From Thermobispora bispora DSM 43833 (GTDB lineage Bacteria; Actinomycetota; Actinomycetes; Streptosporangiales; Streptosporangiaceae), in contig NC_014165.1 of the NCBI RefSeq assembly GCF_000092645.1, forward strand, positions 2,046,001 through 2,110,000: a stretch of DNA of 64,000 nt, given 5' to 3'. The number at the start of each line of letters is the position of its first letter. Positions within the stretch are counted from its first letter, which is position 1. Positions 8,417-16,763 of this stretch are shown in pieces. The position numbers and the translations under genes were made by a program. A model generated the notes under the pieces. That model was not told the DNA's origin. It saw only the letters and a list, made by a program, of their open reading frames with translations, and made no database searches.

Positions 8417-9748
8417 TCAGCCGCGCGCCTGCTCGGGCGCCCGCGCCCGGTGCCCGGCGCCGGCCATCGCGCGCCGGATCACCGCCAGGAACCACCACAC
8501 CAGGGCGATGTTGAGGACCGCGAACGCGGCGATCATGCCGGGGACGCCGCCCGCCACGGCACCGGCGGCCTGTACGGCCAGGCCGGGCAGGAACGCCACC
8601 GCCAGCGCGGCCCGGGCCGGGGCCAGGCCGAGCGACGGCTGCACGGTGAGCACGCAGAACAGCACGATCACCAGCGCGTGCGCGGCACAGCCGGCGGCGG
8701 CGAGCACCGCCCACCCCGGCACCAGCCGGTCGAGCGCCCCGGCAGCGGCCAAACCCACCACGACCAGCGCGAAGGCCCCCAGCCCGGCCAGGCCGAGGAA
8801 CCACGGGGCGTACCGCAGCACCACCCGGCCGCCCGCCGACGATCGACCTTTGGCGAGCGCGGCGATCAGCAACGAGGCGAGCGAGTCGGTGAACAGGATG
8901 CCGATCACCCGGCGGCAGCTCCCTATATATAAGGCGTAGAGCCCGACCGCGGCCGGGCCGCTCGCCCGCATCAGCAGGATCACGTCGAACCCGAAGAGCA
9001 GGGTGAGCAACGACTGGCCCGTGCTGTACACCCACCCCTCACGCAGCAACGTCCGGGCGAGCCCACCGTCCCAGCCGAAAACCCGTCCCCCTCGAGCCGG
9101 AGGTCCGGCCGATGCACCCCCGAGCGCCCGGCGCAGCCCGGCGAGCATGAGCACCGCGCACGCGGCGTTGGCGACGGTGAGCAGGGCCGCGTACCGGGCC
9201 GCGTCCCCGCGCCTGGCGGCCAGGAGGGCGGCCACCGCGACCAGGTACCCCCCGGCGCAGCCCAGCCGCAGCCCGGAGGCGAGCACCTGGCGGCCGCGGA
9301 TCCGCAGCAGCGACTCGGCCAGGGTCATGACCGTGGCCGAGACCCCGAGCCCGGCCGCGCACCCCAGCCCGTCCGCGGCGGCGACCGGAAGCACGCCCCG
9401 GGCCAGTGTCAGCAGCCCAGCGAACGCGGCCGACGTCAGCAGGCACGCCGCGGCGACCACGGCCAGCGCGGTCCCGGCCACCACCCCGGCGTCTGCCCGG
9501 GCGGCCATCGCCCGGCTGGCGTTGACGTGCACCCCCCACAGCATCGGGATGCCGAGGATCACGCCGACCGCCTGCAGGGTCACCAGCGTCCCGAACGCGT
9601 CGAACCCGTCGAACCGGGCGATCGCCAGGCTCGCGACCGTCATGAGCACACTCGCGGCCGCGGACATCAGCGCCGGGGACCAGGAGCGGACCTTGGCGCC
9701 GAGGCCGCCGGCGCGGGCGAGGCCCGCCGGTGGGCCGGTCCGGCTCAC
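8417..9748 (-). CDS. Polysaccharide/lipid-linked oligosaccharide flippase (MOP superfamily, Wzx-like)
   Basis: A 443-residue protein almost entirely made of hydrophobic segments (about 12 to 14), with short charged loops such as LLREGWVYSTGQSLLTLLFGFDVILL near residue 240. The arrangement matches O-antigen/teichoic-acid type flippases of the MOP superfamily, which move undecaprenyl-linked sugars across the membrane. The GTG start at 9748 overlaps the stop of the upstream glycosyltransferase as GTGA, so translation is coupled. The frame is also open far upstream, but that part is out of register with the real glycosyltransferase gene. The substrate is presumably the product of the neighbouring glycosyltransferases. 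Confidence 0.75.
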   Translation of the reverse strand: MSRTGPPAGLARAGGLGAKVRSWSPALMSAAASVLMTVASLAIARFDGFDAFGTLVTLQAVGVILGIPMLWGVHVNASRAMAARADAGVVAGTALAVVAAACLLTSAAFAGLLTLARGVLPVAAADGLGCAAGLGVSATVMTLAESLLRIRGRQVLASGLRLGCAGGYLVAVAALLAARRGDAARYAALLTVANAACAVLMLAGLRRALGGASAGPPARGGRVFGWDGGLARTLLREGWVYSTGQSLLTLLFGFDVILLMRASGPAAVGLYALYIGSCRRVIGILFTDSLASLLIAALAKGRSSAGGRVVLRYAPWFLGLAGLGAFALVVVGLAAAGALDRLVPGWAVLAAAGCAAHALVIVLFCVLTVQPSLGLAPARAALAVAFLPGLAVQAAGAVAGGVPGMIAAFAVLNIALVWWFLAVIRRAMAGAGHRARAPEQARG

Positions 9749-11043
9749 CGGCCGACCGCCTCGCCGTACGCCTTCAGCGTGCGGGCGGCCGCCGCCTCCC
9801 AGGAGTGGTGCTCGCGGACGTACCGGCGGGCCCGGGCGCCCAGCTCCGGATCGTCGTCGCTCACCGCCCGGGCCAGCGCGGCCGCCAGCTCGCCGGGATC
9901 CATGGTCGCGATGCGCAGGCACGCCCCCTCGGCGCCGCCGACCACGCCCTCGTCGAATCCCGGCCCGACCACCGTGCGCGCGCCCAGCGCCATCGCCTCC
10001 AGGGCGACGAAGCCGAACGGCTCGTACGCCGACGGGAACGCGCACGCGTCGGCCGCCACCAGGTGGTCCCGCAGCTCGTCCGTGTCCAGGAACCGGCAGA
10101 GCAGGTGCACCCGCTCGCCCAGCCCCAGCCCGGCCACCTGCTCGCGCAGCCGGTCGTTCAGCGACAGGTCCGGCCATCCGGTGCCCGCGGCCACCGCGGC
10201 GACGTCCAGGCCGTCGTCCACCAGCCGCTTGACCGCGTCGATCAGCTCGGCCACCCCCTTGTGCGGGGCGTACCGGCCCGCGAACACGATCAGCCGCCGC
10301 CCGTCCGGGATCCCGTACATCGACCGGATCTTGTCCCGGATGACGGCGCGTTCCGCGTCGTCCGGGCAGGCCATCCGCCACGCCTTCCCGGCGCCGTGCG
10401 AGACCACCACCACATCGCCGCGGCCGGCCAGGTGCGGGACCGCGGCCACGGTGCCGTACGACGGAACCATGATCAGCCGGGCCCGCCGGCTCAGCGCCCG
10501 GTTCAGCGCGCGCCCGAGCAGCGCGACCAGGCCCCGGCTCCCGGCGCCGAGGAAGGTCTCGGCCGAGTGGACGTGGTAGCAGACCGGGATCCGCAGCAGC
10601 ATGGCGCAGGCCAGCCCGGCCGGCGCGCACATCCAGTCGTGCACCGCGACCAGATCGACCCGCGCCCGGGCGTGCAACCGCCAGGCGTACCAGACGCCCG
10701 CGAGGTTGAGCCGGGCGAACTCGGCCACCATGCCGAGGAACCAGCGGGGCCGCGCCGCGCGCGCCCAGGGCCGGGTGGCGAGCACCCGGCGCACGGTCAC
10801 CGCCCCGTACCGCGACACCCGGGGCAGGTGGCGGTGCCGGGACGTGCCGACCAGATGGACATCGGCGTTCTGGGACGCCATGGCGCCGAGCAGCCCTTCG
10901 AGGTACGTGCCGATCCCGCCGTACGGGTCGGGCGGGGCGTCGGGGGAGACCATGACGACCCGCAGGCCGCCCGGCTCATGGGCACGCCCCCGGCGCGGCC
11001 GCCGGGCGTCACCGTCACCGTGAATTCGTCGGGGCTTGCGCAC
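9745..11043 (-). CDS. GT4-type glycosyltransferase
   Basis: A GT-B glycosyltransferase of up to 432 residues. The N-terminal domain begins VVMVSPDAPPDPYGGIGTYL with the glycine-rich acceptor loop. VFAGRYAPHKGVAELIDAV near residue 245 opens the C-terminal domain, and SAYEPFGFVALEAMALGA near 340 is the donor-sugar signature with the E-x7-E pair. The annotated GTG start overlaps the preceding EEP gene by 29 bp. The first 28 residues are basic and unconserved-looking, and an internal ATG before VSPDAPP is an alternative start. It is the middle gene of the operon EEP, GT4, flippase, so it likely builds the lipid-linked glycan exported by the flippase. Confidence 0.84.
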   Translation of the reverse strand: MRKPRRIHGDGDARRPRRGRAHEPGGLRVVMVSPDAPPDPYGGIGTYLEGLLGAMASQNADVHLVGTSRHRHLPRVSRYGAVTVRRVLATRPWARAARPRWFLGMVAEFARLNLAGVWYAWRLHARARVDLVAVHDWMCAPAGLACAMLLRIPVCYHVHSAETFLGAGSRGLVALLGRALNRALSRRARLIMVPSYGTVAAVPHLAGRGDVVVVSHGAGKAWRMACPDDAERAVIRDKIRSMYGIPDGRRLIVFAGRYAPHKGVAELIDAVKRLVDDGLDVAAVAAGTGWPDLSLNDRLREQVAGLGLGERVHLLCRFLDTDELRDHLVAADACAFPSAYEPFGFVALEAMALGARTVVGPGFDEGVVGGAEGACLRIATMDPGELAAALARAVSDDDPELGARARRYVREHHSWEAAAARTLKAYGEAVGR

Positions 11044-12223
11044 GATGCGTCCCTTCCGTCGTGTGGGGTGTGGCGGAGTGCGCGGCGGGCGCCTCGTCGG
11101 CGACGGCGATGCGGAACTCCTGGGCCTGGTGGTCGGAGTACGGCGCGCCGCCGGTGAAGCGGTAACCGGAGACGGTCAGGCCCGGGCTGGTGAACAGCCA
11201 GTCGAGGCGCCACACCCGGGGGAACGGGTACTCGGAGACCGGCCACGAGGCGACGGGCAGCACGGAGCCCGCCGGGGTGTGCAGCCGGGTGCCCCCGCCG
11301 AGCGGGGCGACCTCCATCCAGGCGGAGTTGAAGTCGCCGGCCACCACGACCGGGTTGCGGTTGGCGGCCAGGTCCGCGCGGAGCTTGCTCAGCTCACCGT
11401 TGCGCCACGCCCACCGCTCCGCGAGCTCCCGGTAGAACCGGCCGCTCAACGGGTCATCGCCGATCCGGAACGGCACCGGCAGGTGCACGTTGTAGAAGGA
11501 GACCGTGCGCCCGCCCACCCGGATGTCGGTGCGCTGGGCCTTGCCGCCCTTCCAATACCAGTCCGCTCCCGTCTCCGGGACCGCGTGGTCCGCGGCGACG
11601 ACCGGCAGCCGGGTGAGGGTGAGCAGCTCGCCCTGGACGAGGACCCGGTAGCCGGGGAACTCCGCGCGCAACCGGGCCGAGTCGTCGATCCGGACCGGCC
11701 GGTCGCCGTCCCAGTACAGGTACTCCTGCAGGAGGTAGACGTCCGCGTCCTGGTGGCGCAAGAACGCATAGAACGCGTCCTTGTCGTCGGACATGTCCCA
11801 GTAGTTGGTGTTCCAGGCGAAGACCTTGATCGTCGTCCCCGCCGGGCCACCGGCGGTGGGCGTCGCCGTCCACCCGCGGCCGAAACCGGCCAGGTATGCC
11901 CCGGCCAGCAGCAGGACGACCAGGACCACGGAGAGCCGGCGCCGGACCGGCCTGGCGAGCGGCGTGACGACGAGCAGCAGCAGCGGCACCGCCACCATGG
12001 TCAGCGGCGGCGCGACCTCGAAGATCAGCCACGGCCACCAGCGGTCCACGAGCAGGACGTGCAGGACGAGCACGATCGCCCAGACCGCAGTGGCCGCCAC
12101 CACGAGCCGGGTCCCCAGGCACCAGCGGCGCCTCACCGGTCCGGGCCGCTGCTCATCCTGAGCCGTGCCGTCGCGGGTCGCGAGCGGTGATGCTCCGTCC
12201 TCCGTTGCTTGTGTCGTGGTCAT
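11015..12223 (-). CDS. Membrane-anchored endonuclease/exonuclease/phosphatase (EEP) family protein
   Basis: A 402-residue protein. Three hydrophobic segments lie at residues about 38-110, followed by an extracytoplasmic EEP domain. Landmarks are KVFAWNTNYWD, LLQEY (metal-binding Glu), NVHLPVPF, VVAGDFNSAWM (Asp/Asn pair) and a C-terminal SDHQ. Family members cut phosphodiester or phosphomonoester bonds in nucleic acids or lipids. With three membrane spans and an outside domain it more likely acts on a phospholipid or glycolipid phosphate than on DNA (inference). The ATG follows GGGAG. It heads the operon with GT4 and flippase, and a second copy of the leader candidate lies immediately upstream. 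Confidence 0.82.
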   Translation of the reverse strand: MTTTQATEDGASPLATRDGTAQDEQRPGPVRRRWCLGTRLVVAATAVWAIVLVLHVLLVDRWWPWLIFEVAPPLTMVAVPLLLLVVTPLARPVRRRLSVVLVVLLLAGAYLAGFGRGWTATPTAGGPAGTTIKVFAWNTNYWDMSDDKDAFYAFLRHQDADVYLLQEYLYWDGDRPVRIDDSARLRAEFPGYRVLVQGELLTLTRLPVVAADHAVPETGADWYWKGGKAQRTDIRVGGRTVSFYNVHLPVPFRIGDDPLSGRFYRELAERWAWRNGELSKLRADLAANRNPVVVAGDFNSAWMEVAPLGGGTRLHTPAGSVLPVASWPVSEYPFPRVWRLDWLFTSPGLTVSGYRFTGGAPYSDHQAQEFRIAVADEAPAAHSATPHTTEGTHRAQAPTNSR

Positions 12224-13590
12224 GTCAGGCGGCTCCCACAGGGCTCCGTCGCGCCGGTCCCGCGCCCGCCCGGCGCCGAACGGCCAGGTCAGCGCGGGTG
12301 CGCTCTCTTCCGGGCACGTGCTTCAGGATCACCGACGGGTACGGCGGCGCGACAGCCGCTGAAGATCGCTCCATGGAGCGGTGCCGTGGGGCACGGCGGA
12401 CCGCCCGGATGGGCAGCCCATCCGGTTCGCACAGATGTTCGAATTCGGGCCGGAGTGTGGGGGAGACGTCAGGGGAGCGGCGGATGCGCGCGTCCCGCCG
12501 TGGCGCGGGGAGAACCGGCCCCGTCTCGCCGCCTCGGCCGGTGCCAGGGACGGCCGGCCCGGCACGGGGCCGGCCGGGAGCCGGTCCGGATCCGGCGGCG
12601 CACCGCGACACGCCCGGCACGCCCGCGCACGGTCCCGCCGGCACGCGGGCGACGCGGGCATGGCTCGGCCCGGCGGGACGTCGACCGGCCTCGACGCCGT
12701 ACGTCAGCGCATGCCATGGGAACCACCGGCCGGCCCGCGAGGCTGTGCCGAGCACACGGCGGAGGCACGGCGGACGCCGGAAGCTCGGCGAGGAGGACGG
12801 GCGTGGAAAGGCGGCACTTCACGGTGCGCCGGGGCTCAGGGCTCTCCATGCTGTCGAGGTAAGGCCTGGTACGGATCGCGGAGCGGCCCGGGCCGAGGGG
12901 AGGGACGGGCACCGGCCTCAGGACTCAACTTGACATAATGTTCGTTATCGAGCATCAGTGAGAAGTGGTCTCCGTGGCCTTGAAAGGGCTCTGGGTGCGC
13001 TGTGCGCGCACTGGGACGGCGTACGGCGAAGGCGCGCGGCGGTGTGACCGCCGCGCGCAGGCCGGGACCGCGGGCCGGCGCGACGACGGATGCGCAGCCG
13101 GGACCGTTTACGTGAACGCCGTGTCGATCACGAAGCCGATCACGAAACCGATGTGTTCGGGGAGCCTGCGTTGCGACCGGCACGCGAAACCGGCTCGCGG
13201 TGCTCCCGCCGAACACCGCGCAGGGCTCCGCGTACGGCGCATCGAACTTGGCAGGCGAAGTCCTTTGTCGTGATCAGGCATGCCCGCTGTGCGCCATCGT
13301 GCCGGCCGCACGGCCGGCGCCGATCGCCGGTACGGCGGCGTGACGGCGTCGCGGCCGCGGGCCGAACACCGTCGGCGAACACCCGCCCGAGCCGGATACC
13401 CGGCCGCGTGCGTGATCTCGATACCGGCCGATCGTTATCGATCTTCATCCCATGATCATCAGTACCGCGTCCGGCTCCGAGTGCCCGCGCCGGAGAGGCT
13501 CTGCTGGACGCGGTGCAGTGCTCGCGCAGGGCATGACCCTGCATTTCTGTCGCAAGTCAACAAAATCCAGCTATGACCAGAAAAGAACAG
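12224..13590. other. Gene-poor region
   Basis: Bases 12262-12427 hold the second leader copy. Bases 12430-12925 are GC-rich with open frames in several directions, none showing recognisable protein features. At 12930 TTGACA is followed by the palindrome TCGTTATCGA (12942-12951), which recurs at 13432-13441. A 12 bp tandem repeat (GATCACGAAGCC, then GATCACGAAACC) is at 13126-13149. From 13440 the sequence becomes AT-rich towards the dyad upstream of the recombinase gene. No gene could be supported. Confidence 0.5.
12262..12427 (-). ncRNA. Candidate structured leader RNA, copy 2
   Basis: Diverged copy of 7758-7924 with the same four hairpins: 12405-12413 with 12417-12425 (perfect 9 bp, loop of 3), 12383-12388 with 12392-12397, 12367-12371 with 12376-12380 (loop CATG instead of TATC), and 12344-12348 with 12355-12359. 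The 49 bp identical core is 12323-12371. It ends 39 bp before the EEP start codon, so it would form the 5' leader of the EEP-GT4-flippase mRNA. No known riboswitch family is recognised. Confidence 0.55.
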
Positions 13591-13653
13591 CTATACCGAA
13601 CAGAAGACTCATTCTGTTCGGTATAGGGCTACTTCTGTTCAGCACAGGGCTAC
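13591..13653. promoter_or_regulatory. 15 bp perfect dyad plus 21 bp direct repeats upstream of the recombinase gene
   Basis: CTATACCGAACAGAA (13591-13605) and its exact reverse complement (13612-13626) flank a 6 bp loop. TTCTGTTC-n5-AGGGCTAC then occurs twice in direct tandem (13612-13632 and 13633-13653). GAACAG/CTGTTC occurs four times: 13585-13590, 13599-13604, 13614-13619 and 13635-13640. The block is AT-rich in a GC-rich genome and ends about 50 bp before the recombinase start. It may be a recombination core with arm sites or an autoregulatory operator. Confidence 0.75.
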
Positions 13654-13701
13654 GTTCGTTCCGCCTCGTGCGGCCCTCCCTGCCCCGGTACGGTAAAGAT
13701 C

Positions 13702-14796
13702 ATGATCCCCCCGCAGGTGATCCGGTTGACCGTGCAGGAGGCAGCCGACCGGTACATCGAATTGGTCCGGGCCAAGGCCGTGACCGGAACCCTGTCCCCC
13801 GCCACCGCCGAGGTGTACGCCCGGGACGTCGCCACGTTCGCCCGCCTCGCCGGCCCTGACCGGGTGCTCGACGACCTGACCGGTGAGGACGTGGACGCGG
13901 TACTGCTCGCTTTCGCCCGCAAACCGGACGAGCGCCGCAAGAACCCCTCCTCCCCCGGCCGGCCGGACGAGGGCCGGCAGAGCCCGGCGTCACAGCTCAG
14001 GTTCCGCCGGTCGATCTCGGGGCTGTTCCAGCACGCGGTGTCGGCGGGCTGGGTGCAGATGAACCCCATGGAGGTGTCGTCGGTGATGCCCCGGGAGCGG
14101 GGCGGGTTGCCGCCGAAGCGGCGGGCGCTCACCCGGGAGCAGGCCGAGGGCCTGATCGCGGCGGCCCGTTCGGCCGCCGCCTCCCCCGACTCGGCCACCT
14201 CGAAGCGGAAGGACCAGCGGACCGAGGTGCGCGACGCGCTCATCGTGCTCCTGCTCACCACCGTGGGACCCCGGGTGTCGGAGCTGGTCCGGGCCAACGT
14301 CGAGGACTTCTACACCAACAACGGGATCCGGTACTGGCGGATCTTCGGCAAGGGCGGCAAGACCCGGGACGTGCCGCTCCCCCGCGAGGTCGCCGAGGCG
14401 CTCGACGCGTACCTCGCCGTCCGCAAGGGCGGGGACGAGAAGGCGCTGCTGCTGTCGTGGCGCGGCCGGAGGCTGGCCCGGGGTGACGTCCAGGCGGTGA
14501 TCGACCGGGTGCTGCGGCGGGTGGAGCCGGAGCGCCGGCGCAGCGTGACCCCGCACGGGCTGCGGCACACGACCGCGACGCACCTGCTTGCCGACGGCAC
14601 GGACATGGACGCGGTGCGCCGGGTGCTGGGCCACGGTGACCTGTCGACGCTCGGCCGTTACCGGGACGAGCTGCCCGGCGAGCTGGAGGCGGCGATGCGC
14701 GTCCACCCCCTGCTGCGCGGCACGCCCCCAGCTGGGACCGGGAACGGCGAGCGGCCGGCCCGGCAGGCGGACCCGGCATCCGAGCCGGCCGGGTGA
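13702..14796 (+). CDS. Tyrosine recombinase/integrase
   Basis: A 364-residue site-specific recombinase. Residues about 10-130 form the SAM-like core-binding domain. The catalytic domain shows Arg191 in VGPRVSEL, a beta-hairpin lysine in GKGGKTRDVPL (about 217-220), His285 and Arg288 in PHGLRHTTATHLL, His311 in LGHGDL and the putative nucleophile Tyr320 in GRYRDE. The set is complete, so an active enzyme is expected. The ATG lies 7-9 nt after a TACGGT hexamer, suggesting a leaderless transcript. There is no excisionase, phage gene or tRNA nearby. The dyad and repeats just upstream may be its binding site. Confidence 0.88.
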   Translation: MIPPQVIRLTVQEAADRYIELVRAKAVTGTLSPATAEVYARDVATFARLAGPDRVLDDLTGEDVDAVLLAFARKPDERRKNPSSPGRPDEGRQSPASQLRFRRSISGLFQHAVSAGWVQMNPMEVSSVMPRERGGLPPKRRALTREQAEGLIAAARSAAASPDSATSKRKDQRTEVRDALIVLLLTTVGPRVSELVRANVEDFYTNNGIRYWRIFGKGGKTRDVPLPREVAEALDAYLAVRKGGDEKALLLSWRGRRLARGDVQAVIDRVLRRVEPERRRSVTPHGLRHTTATHLLADGTDMDAVRRVLGHGDLSTLGRYRDELPGELEAAMRVHPLLRGTPPAGTGNGERPARQADPASEPAG

Positions 14797-14927
14797 CACC
14801 CGCCCGGGTGCCGTACCCCGCCGAAACCCGGCCGCCGGGTCCCGGCCCAGGCGGCGCTCCGGCCGAGCGGGGCCGCCCGGGGCGGGCCCGTGCCGGACCG
14901 GCCGCGCCCAGGCATACGATCGGTGCC

Positions 14928-15656
14928 ATGAAGGTGGCCGTACTGTCGGGGGCCGGGATCTCCACCGCGTCCGGTATCCCGGATTTCCGGGGGCCGAACG
15001 GCCTATGGCGGAAGTTCCCGGATTACGAGAAGCTCGTCACCTACGACTACTACATGAGCGACCCTGAGATCCGGCGCCGCTCATGGCTGTTCCGCAGTGA
15101 GAACCCGGCCTGGACCGCGGAGCCGAACGCGGGCCACCGTGCGCTCGTCGACCTCGCCAACGCCGGCGTGGACGTGTGGATCATCACCCAGAACGTGGAC
15201 CGCCTCCACCAGCGGGCCGGGTCGCCTCCGGATCGGGTGCTCGAGCTGCACGGCAACATGTTCGAGACGGTGTGCACCCAGTGCGGCGCCCGCTCGACGA
15301 CCCGTGAGGCGATCGACCGGGTGCACGCCGGGGAGAGCGACCCCAGGTGCCGGAAGTGCGGCGGGATCCTGAAGACCGCCACCGTGATGTTCGGGGAGTT
15401 CCTCGACCAGCACGTCCTGGAGCAGGCGGTCAAGGTGTCCCGGGAGTGCGACGTGTTCATCGCGGTGGGCACCTCGCTCCAGGTGCACCCCGCCGCGTCG
15501 CTGGTGCAGTACGCCGTCGCCTCCGGCGCCCGGCTGATCATCGTGAACGCCGAGCCCACGCCCTACGACGACCTGGCCGACGAGGTGATCCGCGAGCCGA
15601 TCAGTGAGGCCCTCCCCCGGCTGGTCGCCCGCCTCACCTCAGGCGAGCGGAGCTAG
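14928..15656 (+). CDS. cobB: NAD-dependent protein deacylase, Sir2 family
   Basis: A 242-residue sirtuin of bacterial length. Motifs in order are GAGISTASGIPDFRG (residues 7-21), TQNVDRLHQRAG, LHGN with the catalytic His, two Cys pairs for structural zinc (CTQC and CRKC), VMFGE, GTSLQVHPAA and IVNAEPTPYD. It would remove acetyl or other acyl groups from lysines using NAD. The start is the ATG in GCCATGAAGGTGGCC, 12 nt after TACGAT; upstream in-frame sequence is not protein-like. It follows the recombinase gene in the same direction after 131 bp and is followed by a strong hairpin. The symbol denotes family only. Confidence 0.9.
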   Translation: MKVAVLSGAGISTASGIPDFRGPNGLWRKFPDYEKLVTYDYYMSDPEIRRRSWLFRSENPAWTAEPNAGHRALVDLANAGVDVWIITQNVDRLHQRAGSPPDRVLELHGNMFETVCTQCGARSTTREAIDRVHAGESDPRCRKCGGILKTATVMFGEFLDQHVLEQAVKVSRECDVFIAVGTSLQVHPAASLVQYAVASGARLIIVNAEPTPYDDLADEVIREPISEALPRLVARLTSGERS

Positions 15657-15682
15657 CCGTACGGCCCGGCGGGCCGTACGGC
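15656..15682 (+). terminator. Strong hairpin after the sirtuin gene
   Basis: GCCGTACGGCCC (15656-15667) and its exact reverse complement (15671-15682) form a 12 bp stem with a 3 nt loop starting at the last base of the stop codon. No T-tract follows, so it may be a GC-hairpin terminator typical of actinomycetes. Confidence 0.6.
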
Positions 15683-15904
15683 GCGGCGGCACCCCATGAG
15701 CCGCCGGGCGATAGGCGGTTGCCAGGCCCTTGCGGGGTTCCCGTCGCCGGTCGCAGGCCCCGCCGTACCGCGGACGCCACCGCGAGCCGATCGGGGGCCG
15801 GCGGCCCGAGGAAGACCGCGCCGGGAGATCACGCCGTCCGCCGACCGGCCGTGCCCTCTCCCGGCCGCGCCGCCGGCGCGCCATGGGCGCGGGCGCGGGA
15901 TCGC

Positions 15905-16696
15905 TCAGTCGTCGAACAGGTCGTGCCCGCCCGGCTGCGGGAATCGCGCCGCGGCCACCGGGCGCCGCGCGAACCCGATCCGCTCGTAGACCCGGATGGC
16001 CGCCGCGTTCCAGTCGTCCACCATGAGCGAGGCCCGGCCGTACGTGGCGAGCAGCTCCTCGACCACGAACCGGCAGATCCGCTCCCCCAGCCCGCGGCCC
16101 CGGGCCGGTACGGCCGTCGCCACGCCGGCGAGCAGGCCGACGGTGGGCGCCGACCAGGCGTCGGCGGCGACGGCGAGCAGCTCCCCCGTGGTGCTCCGGA
16201 TGCCGGCCCAGCGCCGCACGCCGGGGATGCCGGGCACGGCGTAGGACTCGGGGCTGGCCTCCTTGAGCAGCAGGTCGACCTGCGGGTCGTCCTCCGGCCG
16301 CAGCCAGGCCGGTGGCTCGACGCCGTCCGATCGGTCTCCCGGGCCGCGCCCCGGCGCCGGTGGGGTGAGCTCGCGCAGGGTCATCCAGGAGAAGTGGTGC
16401 GGCTTGTCCAGCTCCGGGATCGCGTGGGCGACGGCGTCGATGAGCTCGGCGTCGCCGAACGGGCGGAACCTCCGCCCGACCTCGGCGAGCGCGTGCCGGA
16501 CGAGCGGCACGGCGTGCTCGGGCCGGCCGGCCACCGCCAGCCGGTGGCGGCGGGAGGCGTGCGGGCTCGCCACGGCGACGGCGTCCCGGTGGGCCCACGC
16601 CCGGATGCCCGGCTTCATCCCCTGGGCGGCCCACATGATCAGATCGTCGTCGCCGCAGGCGTCCGTGACCTGGTCGATGCTGGTCAGCTCACGCAT
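15905..16696 (-). CDS. GNAT-family N-acetyltransferase
   Basis: A 263-residue protein whose C-terminal third is a GNAT fold. Motif A reads GVATAVPARGRGLGERICRFVVEEL (acetyl-CoA pyrophosphate loop RGRGLG near residue 205), and motif B reads DDWNAAAIRVYERIGF near 240. The N-terminal 120 residues are a second, less conserved half as in tandem-GNAT proteins (YAWAHRD-like, here IRAWAHRDAVAVAS). The substrate is unknown. The ATG follows CAGATT by a few bases, suggesting a leaderless transcript. It stands alone between the sirtuin (convergent) and purB. Confidence 0.8.
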   Translation of the reverse strand: MRELTSIDQVTDACGDDDLIMWAAQGMKPGIRAWAHRDAVAVASPHASRRHRLAVAGRPEHAVPLVRHALAEVGRRFRPFGDAELIDAVAHAIPELDKPHHFSWMTLRELTPPAPGRGPGDRSDGVEPPAWLRPEDDPQVDLLLKEASPESYAVPGIPGVRRWAGIRSTTGELLAVAADAWSAPTVGLLAGVATAVPARGRGLGERICRFVVEELLATYGRASLMVDDWNAAAIRVYERIGFARRPVAAARFPQPGGHDLFDD

Positions 16697-16763
16697 GATC
16701 GAATCTGGGGGTCAACGGTGGCACAGGATATCGGGCGCCCGTTTCATCCTCCGGGCCCGGTGA

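Noticed and set aside
8417-10630. 737-codon minus-strand frame as one fused protein
   Set aside because: Only the last 443 codons are protein-like; the upstream part is a shadow of the glycosyltransferase gene, and a coupled GTG start exists at 9748.
13702-15656. Recombinase plus sirtuin as a phage-defence island
   Set aside because: The sirtuin is an ordinary short zinc-containing deacylase with no fused effector domain, and no other defence gene is nearby.
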